A DNA stretch of 59,617 nucleotides from Acidobacteriota bacterium (lineage in GTDB: Bacteria; Acidobacteriota; JAAYUB01): positions 1-59,617 of the forward strand of contig JAGNHB010000005.1 of assembly GCA_018001935.1 (NCBI GenBank), read 5' to 3'. The notes beneath the pieces were generated by a model that saw only the letters and a list, made by a program, of their open reading frames with translations, was not told where the DNA came from and did not search any database. Made by a program: the position numbers and the translations under genes. This document shows, piece by piece, positions 9,056 through 17,720 of this stretch; position 1 is the stretch's first letter; the number at the start of each line of letters is the position of its first letter.

Positions 9056-9084
9056 TTGAAGGATGCCGGGGCATTTGTTATAAA
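9056..9084 (+). promoter_or_regulatory. Sigma-70-type promoter of the carboxypeptidase gene
   Basis: TTGAAG at 9056-9061, a 17-bp spacer, then TATAAA at 9079-9084. It is 22 bp before the ATG at 9107, which has GGGGGAG as ribosome binding site. Confidence 0.6.
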
Positions 9085-9106
9085 GGCACGTTTGCGGGGG
9101 AGCCGG

Positions 9107-10216
9107 ATGACATCGAAAAGACCAACCGTTCCGAGCGATCCGTTTCCGTGCGAAGAGCAGGGCAGGGCCTTCGGCCGCCCGCGCGCGTTTCGGCGCTTCC
9201 TGGCGGCGGGGACCGTCTTTTTGCTCGGCGCCGGCACCCTGGCCTGCGGGACCGACCCCAAGGCCCAGGGCGGCGTCCGGCCCGCGGCCCGGGACACCGG
9301 GCCCGTCCTGACCTACCGCGCCACCGGAAACCAGGTCACGCCCGCCCGGCCGTCCCCGGACCCGTTCCCCGGCCGGTGCGACCCCTCGCTCCTCCGGCTG
9401 CGTTCCGAGTGCGCCTGCGTCGTGGACCTCGAAACCGGCGGCGTGCTGTACCAGAAGAACGCCGGCAAGCTCTCCTCCATCGCCTCCATCACCAAGCTGA
9501 TGACCGCCATGGTGGTCCTGGACGCGAAGTTCCCCCCCGGCGAGCCCATCACCATCACGGCGGACGACGTGGACACGCTCCGCCACTCGCGGTCCCACCT
9601 GCCCGTGGGGTGGTGCCTCACCCGGGAGCAGCTGGTGCAGTTGGCCCTGATGTCGTCGGAGAACCGCGCCGCCCACGCGGTGGCCCGCGCCTGGCCCGGC
9701 GGGGTCAACGCCTTCGTGGCCGCCATGAACGACAAGGCGGGGTCGCTGGGGCTGATCCACACCCACTTCGAGGACCCGACCGGCCTGTACGCGGGGAACG
9801 TTTCCACGGCGGCCGACCTGGCCCGGATGCTGACCTCCGCTTACGCCTACGAGCGGATCCGGGAGTGGTCCACGGCCGAAGGCGGTGTCTTCGAATCGCA
9901 GACCGGCGGCCGGGCCCGGACCTTCCGGAATTCGGACCGGCTGGTTCACGGGGGGAAGTACGGCATCGAGCTGAGCAAGACGGGCTACATCATCGAGGCG
10001 GGATACTGCCTGGTGACGGTGTTCCGGGTGAACGGGCGCGCCGTGGCCTGCGCGCTCCTGAACGCTCCCCGCTCCTCCCACCGCTTCTCCGACACCGTGC
10101 TCGTCCGCAAGTGGCTGGCGGGTGAGAAGCTCACCGTCGCCGCGCCCAAGGCCTCGAAGAAAAAGGCCCCGAAGACGCCCGCCAAGGGTTCCAAGAAGAA
10201 AACGAAAAAGAAGTAG
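9107..10216 (+). CDS. D-alanyl-D-alanine carboxypeptidase/endopeptidase (peptidase S11)
   Basis: A penicillin-binding enzyme that trims peptidoglycan peptides in the periplasm. All three active-site motifs are present: SxxK as S127-ITK, SxN as S184-EN, and K291-T-G. Residues 28-47 form a membrane-targeting segment ending near LACG, perhaps a lipoprotein site. The C-terminus ends in a Lys-rich tail (about residues 347-369, KKK/TPAKGSKKK), which may bind the anionic wall or nucleic acid. It lacks the long C-terminal anchor domain of DacA and looks closer to the PbpG type. Start at ATG 9107 by ribosome site and promoter position. Confidence 0.88.
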   Translation: MTSKRPTVPSDPFPCEEQGRAFGRPRAFRRFLAAGTVFLLGAGTLACGTDPKAQGGVRPAARDTGPVLTYRATGNQVTPARPSPDPFPGRCDPSLLRLRSECACVVDLETGGVLYQKNAGKLSSIASITKLMTAMVVLDAKFPPGEPITITADDVDTLRHSRSHLPVGWCLTREQLVQLALMSSENRAAHAVARAWPGGVNAFVAAMNDKAGSLGLIHTHFEDPTGLYAGNVSTAADLARMLTSAYAYERIREWSTAEGGVFESQTGGRARTFRNSDRLVHGGKYGIELSKTGYIIEAGYCLVTVFRVNGRAVACALLNAPRSSHRFSDTVLVRKWLAGEKLTVAAPKASKKKAPKTPAKGSKKKTKKK

Positions 10217-10220
10217 CCGG

Positions 10221-10263
10221 GTCTGACAAGTCTGACAGGTCTGACAAGTCTGACAAGTCCGAC
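10221..10263. repeat. Dispersed repeat family D array
   Basis: Four to five tandem 9-10-mers of the type TCTGACAAG between convergent genes, directly after the carboxypeptidase stop. The same unit is found in frame inside rlmKL. Confidence 0.8.
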
Positions 10264-10300
10264 AGCTTCCTGCTCTGGGGGGGCTTTTGCCGGGGTGACT

Positions 10301-10711
10301 TTACCGGGAGTTCCGGGCTTTAGGGCAGACGCGGAATTCCTCCGCCAGCGCCGTCAGCGTCCCCGGGTCGATCTCGAAGGCGCCCGAGAGACGGAAGTCC
10401 ACGGTCTTCCGCCCGCAGAAGGCGTCGCCCACCTGGAAGGCGAGGAAGACCGCGTTGCCGGAGGCGGATAAAGCCAGGAAGGTGTCGTAGGTCCCCTCCA
10501 GGCGCGGTGCGAGGCTTCGGTCGAGGACGAAGCGGTCCAGTTCGGCCGCGAACGCTTCGAGATTGAGAAAGTGGACATCCGCGTTCCACGCCCGGAACTG
10601 CCCGTGCCCGATGTCCACCTGCGCCTCCACCGCGAAGGAGGCGTATCCACCGGGGTCCTCGTGCCGCTCCACGGTAATTCGGCTGCCGGAATCGAGGGAA
10701 ACGACCTTCAC
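10301..10711 (-). CDS. Small protein, third gene of the VapBC-type operon (WapI/DUF6228-like, tentative)
   Basis: 136 aa, no signal peptide, compact alpha/beta composition. It has a segment (VEAQVDIGHGQFRAWNADVH, then FAAELDRFV) reminiscent of WapI/DUF6228 immunity-like proteins, a weak resemblance only. The GTG start at 10711 is set by GAAGGAG, which lies inside the last codons of the toxin gene. The toxin stop and this start are one base apart, so translation is probably coupled. A third gene tied this closely to a PIN toxin could modulate it, or could be a passenger. Confidence 0.6.
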   Translation of the reverse strand: MKVVSLDSGSRITVERHEDPGGYASFAVEAQVDIGHGQFRAWNADVHFLNLEAFAAELDRFVLDRSLAPRLEGTYDTFLALSASGNAVFLAFQVGDAFCGRKTVDFRLSGAFEIDPGTLTALAEEFRVCPKARNSR

Positions 10712-10712
10712 G

Positions 10713-11129
10713 TCAGGGCTCCTTCGGGTCGATGCCTTCGATCCGCTTGAAATGCCGGAGGTCAAAGGTTCGCACCTCGGCAATCCCGTTTTTTATCATC
10801 CAGGCAGCGTTGTAAGCATCTATGAAATCGATGTTCTTCTCAGAATACCAGACCGCCGCCCGGATCAGGAGATCCGAATTCTCCACCTCCAGCCCCGGCG
10901 TGTTCAGGATGGCGAGGACTTTTCCGGCGATGTCGGGCCTCGTACAATGGTAGTGGCTCTCCAGAGCCCGGACAATTTCCACGATGACCAAGGGGGTGGT
11001 GACCAACTCCGGATGCCCTCTCCCGGCATTCCGGAACAATGACTCCACCGCTTCGGCCTTCTCCGGGACATCGTTTGTCAGGAACCGAAGGAAAAGGTTC
11101 GTGTCGGCAAAAACCTTCTCACCGTGCAT
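10713..11129 (-). CDS. PIN-domain ribonuclease toxin (VapC type)
   Basis: 138 aa PIN domain with the four acidic residues that bind Mg2+: Asp in FADTNLFLRFL, Glu in IVEIVRALE, Asp in NIDFIDAYNAA and Asp in RTFDLRHFKRI. VapC toxins are site-specific RNases, usually cutting tRNA or rRNA, held inactive by a cognate antitoxin. ATG 11129 overlaps the antitoxin gene's end by 11 bp, the usual arrangement. The longer frame to 11288 is antisense-like extension through the antitoxin and was not used. Confidence 0.88.
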   Translation of the reverse strand: MHGEKVFADTNLFLRFLTNDVPEKAEAVESLFRNAGRGHPELVTTPLVIVEIVRALESHYHCTRPDIAGKVLAILNTPGLEVENSDLLIRAAVWYSEKNIDFIDAYNAAWMIKNGIAEVRTFDLRHFKRIEGIDPKEP

Positions 11130-11382
11130 CACGACCTCTCTTTTCGGCACGCGATCGGGTCGCTTCCGCCTGGATGGCGTCGAAATCCTGCTCGCCGGAA
11201 ACCGTGATGCTTCCACGAAGGTCCAGCAGCGTTTTTCGAATCGGGTGCAACCGCAGTTGATCGCCCTCCACGATGAACGCGACAGCATCTCCCTCGTCCA
11301 GGTGCACGCGCAAACGGATTTCTTTCGGGATCGTGAGCTGGCCCCTGCGGCCGATTTTTGTCTGGATCATCTCTTTCTCCAT
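11119..11382 (-). CDS. AbrB/SpoVT-type antitoxin (VapB/MazE-like swapped-hairpin)
   Basis: 87 aa. The N-terminal MIQTKIGRRGQLTIPKEIR is the classic AbrB swapped-hairpin DNA-binding fold. The C-terminal tail should wrap the toxin. It is the first gene of a minus-strand operon with the PIN toxin and the small third gene. Such antitoxins repress their own promoter. Local DNA upstream is clearly more AT-rich than neighbouring genes, as often seen for horizontally moved toxin-antitoxin loci. Confidence 0.85.
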   Translation of the reverse strand: MEKEMIQTKIGRRGQLTIPKEIRLRVHLDEGDAVAFIVEGDQLRLHPIRKTLLDLRGSITVSGEQDFDAIQAEATRSRAEKRGRDAR

Positions 11383-11409
11383 ATAATCCAGAATTTATCA
11401 GTCAAAAAC

Positions 11410-11438
11410 ATTTTCTCCGATTAATCTGGTTTTGTCAA
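11410..11438 (-). promoter_or_regulatory. Probable promoter of the toxin-antitoxin operon
   Basis: On the minus strand TTGACA (11433-11438), a 17-bp spacer, then GAAAAT (11410-11415), 28 bp before the antitoxin ATG. The region down to the start is AT-rich and is the likely autoregulatory operator. Confidence 0.5.
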
Positions 11439-11532
11439 TAAATCGTTCTCTGTGCGGGCAGCGGGGTTGTCGTCCACTCAAACCGAAACAAGCCGGAGCC
11501 GCGCGCGAGGAAGAAAAATCAGGCGGTCTTTA

Positions 11533-11630
11533 CCTCTCGCAAAGGCGCAAAGACGCAAAGCCTCGCAAAGCCGGAAGCGGAAAAGGGGGATTCCTTTGCG
11601 AGGCTTTGCGTCCGGACGTCCTTGCGAGAG
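11533..11630. repeat. Inverted pair of family B repeats (long hairpin)
   Basis: The left arm at 11533-11570 begins CCTCTCGCAAAGGCGC and ends CCTCGCAAAG. The right arm at 11593-11630 is its imperfect reverse complement (starts CCTTTGCGAGGCTTTGCG, ends CTTGCGAGAG). The two 38-bp arms flank a 22-bp centre, so DNA or RNA could fold into a long hairpin. No gene lies between 11383 and 12032. Confidence 0.85.
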
Positions 11631-11834
11631 ACCGGATACGTCGATTCCGGAACCGGATCAGCACCAGTGGGGCATTTTAGCCCCGGGGCATGCCGGACGA
11701 CGCGGCCGGGATTCCCTCCTCCGTCCCCGCATCGGGTTTCCCCGCTCTGAAAGCGGTGGGAGCCCACCGACGATCTCAAATCTTGCTCATTTACCAATAA
11801 TCTTACTTCGAAGCGCCCGGGCTTTTTCCGGGAC

Positions 11835-11910
11835 TTTGCCCGGAAAAGTGGCCTCGGCAGGCAACCAGAAACGACAACATGTTGGTAAGAACGCAACCGC
11901 TAAAGCGCCT
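11835..11910. repeat. Copy 1 of a ~75-bp dispersed element
   Basis: Shares with 52535-52610 the ordered blocks CGGCAGGCAACC, CGACAACA, GTTGGTAA and CTAAAGCGCCT, plus a related upstream hairpin-like stretch (TTTGCCCGGAAAAG here). By eye about three quarters of positions match. It lies just upstream of the asnS promoter. Function unknown. Confidence 0.7.
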
Positions 11911-11936
11911 ACTGCCTGAACTCCTCATGCTGGCCC

Positions 11937-11966
11937 TTGACCGCCCGCGGGAAACGTTGCTATCAT
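11937..11966 (+). promoter_or_regulatory. Promoter of asnS
   Basis: TTGACC (11937-11942), an 18-bp spacer and TATCAT (11961-11966). The leader to ATG 12033 is about 60 bases, with no T-box or other riboswitch pattern seen. Confidence 0.6.
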
Positions 11967-12032
11967 GGGCGACTTCCGCCGCGGGGCCCACGGAATCGGG
12001 CCCGAAGTACGCGGCAGGCCCCGGAGGGAACC

Positions 12033-13430
<1,398 letters not shown>

Positions 13431-13891
13431 GAAAGGGGTTTAGGCTGTAGGCTGAAGGCTGTTAGGTCCGGAGGTTCGAGCCGGGCGGCAACAGAATCGG
13501 GGCCCGAATCGGAATCGGAATCGGGATCGGGGCCGCAGTCGGAATCTCGGCGGGGATTTATCCCTTCGGTTCAAGATCTTTGCCCAACCGCATCAGCCAT
13601 CGGGAGCCGACCGTTTGAACCACCGGCCGGGTGCGGGACGGGAAGAGTCCCCGGTTGAGGACACTTTTTTCCGGCCTCGCCTCTCCGTGCCTCTGTGCCT
13701 CCGTGAGAGAACCATCCGGACTTCCTTTCACCAAGGCACGGAGATGATGCGCCTCCGATTGCTCTGAGAAGGCCGAACGCCATCACCGGTCTTCTTTCTT
13801 CCTCGTTCGTGTGGTTCGTGTGGTTCGTGGTTCCTTATCCGTCCGTGTTTTTCGTGTATTTCGTGGTTGAAATCCCTCCTGGAGGCCCCTG
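13431..13891. other. Intergenic repeat cluster after asnS
   Basis: No gene is supported. From left to right: family F (GGCTGTAGGCTGAAGGCTG) at 13440-13466; family G (GAATCGGAATCGG units) at 13505-13550; family E (CCGTGCCTCTGTGCCTCCGT) at 13685-13708 with a short partial reverse copy at about 13733-13745; and two family A copies (GTTCGTGTGGTTCGTGTGG, then TTCGTGTATTTCGTGG) at 13803-13870. Four different repeat families lie side by side in 430 bp. Confidence 0.7.
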
Positions 13892-14239
13892 TTGACACCC
13901 CGCATCGACCGCAAGGCCAACTTCCTCGACTTCGTCCCCGTGCCGCAGGTCTCCACCGAGACCGCCGAGGACGGGATGACGGTCCTGCTGGTGCCCAAGT
14001 TCCGCCGCTGGCCCTTCCGGAGCCTGCTCACCCACATGAAGCACCCGAACTTCAAGATCCGCCTGGATGACGTGGGGACTTTCATCTGGTCCCGCTGCGA
14101 CGGGAAAGCCACCGTGGGCGCCATCGCCGCCGACGCCCGGGAGCGCTTCACGGACAAGGTGGAACCCGCCGAGGAGCGCACCGCCGTCTTCGTCCGCCGC
14201 CTCCTCGACGCCCGCGCGGTGAGGCTGGAGACAAGGTAG
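13892..14239 (+). CDS. PqqD-like (RRE domain) protein
   Basis: 115 aa. The C-terminal two thirds match the PqqD winged-helix fold: IRLDDVGTFIWSRCDGKATV, then GAIAADARERF, then VFVRRLLDARAV. PqqD proteins bind a ribosomal precursor peptide and present it to a radical SAM enzyme. No precursor peptide or partner enzyme is adjacent, so it is a stand-alone chaperone-like protein or a member of the large orphan PqqD group. The TTG start at 13892 has GGAGG about 7 bp ahead and begins right after family A repeats. Confidence 0.75.
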   Translation: MTPRIDRKANFLDFVPVPQVSTETAEDGMTVLLVPKFRRWPFRSLLTHMKHPNFKIRLDDVGTFIWSRCDGKATVGAIAADARERFTDKVEPAEERTAVFVRRLLDARAVRLETR

Positions 14240-14249
14240 GCGCCCTGTA

Positions 14250-14395
14250 GGCGCCTCCTGCCGGGAGGCGCCCGTGGCGGCCCGCATGAACCCGTGCGCC
14301 GCCCGGCAGGCGGCGCGTACCGTAGGCGCCTTCTGCCGGAAGGCGCCACGGGCATCCCTCGAGGGACCGTGCGCCGCCCGGCAGGCGGCGCGTAC
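14250..14395. repeat. Array of four alternating GC-rich hairpins
   Basis: Hairpins at 14250-14272 and 14325-14347 have 9-bp stems (GGCGCCTCC or GGCGCCTTC) with loop TGCCG. Hairpins at 14294-14320 and 14369-14395 have 8-bp GCGCCGCC/GGCGGCGC stems with loop CGGCA. The order is A-B-A-B with similar spacing. The two loop types are exact reverse complements. It resembles REP/BIME arrays of other bacteria in design. It lies between convergent genes. Confidence 0.85.
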
Positions 14396-14416
14396 TTTCA
14401 GAAGGCCCGTCGTCCC

Positions 14417-14968
14417 TCAGGGGGCGAGCGGTCCCGGCAGAGCCACGCCCAGGCCCCGTGCCGCGGACGCCAGGTAGCCCCGGTCCAGCGGGTGCCCCGC
14501 CGCGACCAGCGCCTCCACGTCGAGGCGGTCCTGGGGCCTCGACGAGAGCACTTTCAGCAGGATGAGGTCCTCCAGGGAAATGACGGGGAGCGGGATGCCT
14601 CGGAAGGGAATCCGTACCCGCCGGGCAAGCATTCCTGCCAGGACCGGGTGTTCGGCCAGGATGAAGTCGAGAACGACCGGCTCCGCCCCCCCCTCGAGGA
14701 AAACAACGTTCCGCCAGACCGAAACGATGCCAAGGGAGAAAGGGGCATCGTGGCTCTGCACCAGGCGCATCTCCCTCTCAAGGGCTTCCCTGACCCGCTC
14801 CCGGTCGCCGGCCCCCAGGATGACCAGCAGGTCGATGTCCTCGGTGGCCCGGGGAGCTGCCCACATCCCCACCGCCCAACCGCCCGCCACGCAGAAGGGG
14901 ATTCCCAGGTTCTCGAGCAGGCCGGCCAGGCGGGTCAGGCCGTCGGCGAGGCCGGGGTGGACTTCCAC
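14417..14968 (-). CDS. Nucleotidyltransferase (AbiEii/MNT-like superfamily)
   Basis: 183 aa. FCVAGGWAVGMWAAPRATED followed by IDLLV gives the GG-x-A and D-x-D (Asp-Ile-Asp) metal-binding core of the Pol-beta nucleotidyltransferase superfamily, with a further Asp-containing strand (VVLDFILAEHP). Relatives act in type IV or MNT/HEPN toxin-antitoxin pairs or as stand-alone enzymes. The GTG start at 14968 has AAGGAGG just ahead and overlaps the small upstream gene by 34 bp, so the two form a unit. Confidence 0.72.
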   Translation of the reverse strand: MEVHPGLADGLTRLAGLLENLGIPFCVAGGWAVGMWAAPRATEDIDLLVILGAGDRERVREALEREMRLVQSHDAPFSLGIVSVWRNVVFLEGGAEPVVLDFILAEHPVLAGMLARRVRIPFRGIPLPVISLEDLILLKVLSSRPQDRLDVEALVAAGHPLDRGYLASAARGLGVALPGPLAP

Positions 14969-15195
14969 TGGTCCTCCTTTCGCCGGACTGCTTCCCAGGC
15001 GATCCGGTCTCGGATTTCTTCGTCTGAAAGTTCCGGGTGCAGTGAGCGGTACAAACCCGCCTTCATCTCCCGCAGGGCCTCCAGGATCTCCAGGGACCGC
15101 TCCAGGTTCGCCGCCAACCGATTCTCGAGCGTTCCCGGTTCACGGACTTCGCTTTCCGCTATTCTCGCCTCTTTTCCCGCTTGCCAGTCACGCAT
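14935..15195 (-). CDS. Small helical protein paired with the nucleotidyltransferase
   Basis: 86 aa, strongly charged and apparently all-helical (LENRLAANLERSLEILEALR, then MKAGLYRSLHPELSDEEIRD). It recalls small partner proteins encoded just upstream of DUF6036-type nucleotidyltransferases, but I recognise no named family. GAGGAAA precedes ATG 15195. The 34-bp overlap with the next gene implies co-translation and a joint function, possibly a toxin-antitoxin or regulatory pair. Confidence 0.6.
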   Translation of the reverse strand: MRDWQAGKEARIAESEVREPGTLENRLAANLERSLEILEALREMKAGLYRSLHPELSDEEIRDRIAWEAVRRKEDQWKSTPASPTA

Positions 15196-15363
15196 TCCGG
15201 TTTCCTCGTCACCGCCCGAACCACAGGTTGTTCACCCGTTTGATCCTGAAGAAATCTCATCGGTCCCTTCCATCTTACCCCACTCCAGATTCCGACTGCA
15301 ACCAAACTCCTTTCCGTCCAAAGGGGTGGTGCCACCTTACCCGGCGAGAGTCAGCGCCGGGCT

Positions 15364-15445
15364 CGGCTCGCCCGGCGTACGGAACGGCTCGCCCGGCGTA
15401 CGGAACGGCTCGCCCGGCGTACGGAACGGCTCGCCCGGCGTACGG
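15364..15445. repeat. 21-bp tandem repeat, about four copies, abutting truB
   Basis: Units beginning CGGCTCGCCCGGCGTACGG start at 15364, 15385, 15406 and 15427. The array ends 4 bp before the truB stop codon, on its 3' side. Each unit contains the palindrome CGTACG. The period is a multiple of three, so frames through it read as heptapeptide repeats. Confidence 0.85.
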
Positions 15446-15448
15446 GCG

Positions 15449-16342
15449 TCACAGCCCGCCGGGCAGGAGGGTGGTTGGGTGCAGGTCGTCGTTTTCCTCG
15501 CGCAGGAGGGCGACGAGGCGCCCTCGGTGGAAGGCCCGGACCGGGGCGGCGGGGTCGGGGAAACCCGGCGGCGGGCGCCAGGCCGGCGGGGCGACGGGGC
15601 CCCGGGGAATGCCCCGGCCCCTGCGCAAGTGGCCCAGTTCGTCGTCGGCGAGGGCCCGGGAGGCGCACCAGGGGAGGAGGCCCTCCCCGCTGACCGGGGC
15701 CGCTCCTTCCGGGCCCGGGTCGGCGTAGGGGCCGATCCGGGTGCGCCGGAGCCGGCGGAGGTGGGCGCCGCAGCCGAGGGCGCGCCCGAGGTCCCGGGCC
15801 AGGGCCCGGACGTAAAACCCGCCGCGGCAGACCAGTTCCAGCCGGCTGGAGCGGGGCAGGTCGTGGCCGAGCCAGCGGGCCGCGTGGAGGTAGACGCGGC
15901 AGGGGGGCAGGACGACGGTTTCGCCCCGGTGCACCTTCCGGTAAGCGGGTTCGCCCCCGATTTTCTTGGCGCAGGTCTCGGGCGGGACCTGGTCGTGCCA
16001 GCCGATGAAGGCCTGAAGGGCGAGGTCCAGCGCGGCCGGGCCCAGGGCCGCGGGGTCGCCCCGGGCGACGACGCGCCCGAGGGGGTCGCCGTTGTCCGTC
16101 TCCTCACCCCAGACCACCTCGGCCTCGTAGTGCTTGGGGATGGGGTGATGCAGGTCCATGAGGCGGGTGGCCTGGCCGATAAGGACGAGCAACAGCCCCT
16201 CGGCGAAGGGGTCCAGGGTCCCCCCGTGGCAGACCCGCAGCGGCCGGCCGCCCGCGGCGGCGGCCTCGGCCTGGAACGCCCGAACCAACGAAAAACTGGT
16301 GCGGCCGACCGGTTTGTGGGCAAGGTGCAGGCCAGGGTTCAA
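15449..16342 (-). CDS. truB: tRNA pseudouridine(55) synthase TruB
   Basis: Makes the universal T-loop pseudouridine 55. The N-terminal HKPVGRTSFSLV matches the KPxGxTS motif, and the catalytic Asp lies in GGTLDPFAEGLLL. RGGFYVRALARDLG and an RRTRIGPYA segment complete the family pattern. 297 aa from a TTG start at 16342, chosen because GGAGG lies 6 bp ahead. The reading frame stays open upstream but only as proline-rich, low-value sequence. The start is somewhat divergent (His replaces the usual Asp before KP). Confidence 0.9.
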   Translation of the reverse strand: MNPGLHLAHKPVGRTSFSLVRAFQAEAAAAGGRPLRVCHGGTLDPFAEGLLLVLIGQATRLMDLHHPIPKHYEAEVVWGEETDNGDPLGRVVARGDPAALGPAALDLALQAFIGWHDQVPPETCAKKIGGEPAYRKVHRGETVVLPPCRVYLHAARWLGHDLPRSSRLELVCRGGFYVRALARDLGRALGCGAHLRRLRRTRIGPYADPGPEGAAPVSGEGLLPWCASRALADDELGHLRRGRGIPRGPVAPPAWRPPPGFPDPAAPVRAFHRGRLVALLREENDDLHPTTLLPGGL

Positions 16343-16671
16343 ACGTTGTCCTCCGGGGGCCTTGGCCGGGGGTTTGCCGCCCCCGGACGGGGTTGAACGC
16401 GGCCAAGGCGCACCCGCGGCCGCCGGCGCGTGCGGGGGCCTGTTTCCCGGGCGCGTCCCCCGTGCACCATAGACAAGCCGGCGGGGGGATGTCAAGGGGG
16501 AAGGGGCGGCGACACGCCAGGGATCACTCCGCCCGGGGAGCCCGGGCCCGCCCCCCCCATTTTTCAAGGCTGCTTTCCCGGGAATTCGGGTATAATGCAC
16601 GATTCGGACGCGGCCCCCCGCGGGTCGAGCAAGGGCCCGCCCCGAGACGCCGCCCGGGAGGAGGGAAAACC
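16343..16671 (+). promoter_or_regulatory. Divergent intergenic region with a TATAAT element
   Basis: No gene. A perfect TATAAT at 16591-16596 lies 75 bp before the sugar nucleotidyltransferase start. No clear -35 box at 16-18 bp was seen. The rest is GC-rich with no recognised repeat family. Confidence 0.5.
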
Positions 16672-17709
16672 ATGAAGGCGCTGATCCTGGCTGGAAGCAA
16701 GGGAGTCGAACTGCTTCCGCTGACGGCCAACGTGCCCAAACCGGTCGTTCACGTCGGGAACATCCCCTTCATCTTTTATCAGTTGGACAGCCTCAAGCGC
16801 GCGGGGGTCAAGGAAGTCGTTCTCTCGCTGAGCTATCTTCCCCGGCGGATCAAGGACATCCTCGGCGACGGCGCCAACTACGGGATGGTGATCCGTTACG
16901 CCGTGGAAACCGTTCCGCTCGGCACCGCCGGCGCCCTCCGGAACGCCGCGGACATGCTGGAACAGAAGGTCATCGTGATGAACGGCGACATCCTGACGTC
17001 CATCGATCTCGGGAAGGTCATCAAGGAGCATCAGCACAAGCGCGCGCAAGTGACCCTGGTCACCGGCCGGGCGGCCAACCCCTCCCACTTCGGCGTGGTG
17101 AACCTCGACGCCCGGGGGACGGTGACCGACTTCACGGAGAAACCGCGGGACCGCATGCTGCCCCGCGACCAGGTCAACGTCGGGATCTACGTCTTCAACG
17201 CCGCGGTCCTGGACCGGATCCCCGCGGACACCCACTACACCCTCGAGCGGGACCTCTTCCCCCGGCTCATCGAGACCGGCGTCCCGATCCACGCGTTCTG
17301 CACCAACGACTACTGGACCGACATCGGGGACCCCGCCGGCTACCTCCAGGCCAACCTCGACGTGATCGCGGGGAAGGTTTCCCTGCCCAAATTCTTCGGG
17401 CTCTATGAGAAACAACCGGTCACCGCGCCCGCCAACTCCCGGATCGACGGCACGTCCCTCATCGACCCCTCCTGCATGATCAAGCCTGGCGTGGACATCG
17501 AGAATTCCGTCATCGGGCCCAACTGCCGCCTCGAGGACGGGGTCATGATCCGCGATTCCGTTCTCCTCCAGGGCACCCGGGTCAAGGCCGGGGCCAGCCT
17601 CCGCTACTGCATCGTCGGCAAGCACTGCGTCATCGGCGAGGGGGTGAGCGTGTCCCGGGGCGCGGTCTTCGGCGATAAGAGCACCGTCACGGATTACAGT
17701 ACCTTTTAA
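16672..17709 (+). CDS. NDP-sugar pyrophosphorylase family protein (atypical nucleotide-binding loop)
   Basis: 345 aa. An N-terminal nucleotidyltransferase domain (MKALILAGSKG, PKPVVHVGNIPF, VIVMNGDILTSID, DYWTDIGDPAGYLQANLD) is followed by a C-terminal left-handed beta-helix of hexapeptide repeats (SVIGPNCRLEDGVMI, CIVGKHCVIGEGV). It resembles mannose-1-phosphate guanylyltransferase/GlmU-like enzymes that activate sugars for envelope polysaccharides. The usual GGxGTRLxPLT loop is replaced by AGSKGVELLPLT, losing the conserved Arg, so activity or nucleotide choice may differ. GGAGGAGGG precedes ATG 16672. Confidence 0.85.
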   Translation: MKALILAGSKGVELLPLTANVPKPVVHVGNIPFIFYQLDSLKRAGVKEVVLSLSYLPRRIKDILGDGANYGMVIRYAVETVPLGTAGALRNAADMLEQKVIVMNGDILTSIDLGKVIKEHQHKRAQVTLVTGRAANPSHFGVVNLDARGTVTDFTEKPRDRMLPRDQVNVGIYVFNAAVLDRIPADTHYTLERDLFPRLIETGVPIHAFCTNDYWTDIGDPAGYLQANLDVIAGKVSLPKFFGLYEKQPVTAPANSRIDGTSLIDPSCMIKPGVDIENSVIGPNCRLEDGVMIRDSVLLQGTRVKAGASLRYCIVGKHCVIGEGVSVSRGAVFGDKSTVTDYSTF

Positions 17710-17720
17710 GCAGATTTTCG

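Noticed and set aside
13465..13490. GAGGTTCGAGCC resembling a tRNA T-arm
   Set aside because: No matching acceptor, D or anticodon arms could be found around it; no tRNA gene was seen anywhere in the window.
15364..15445. Possible CRISPR array
   Set aside because: Units are directly tandem with no spacers; the period is 21 bp.
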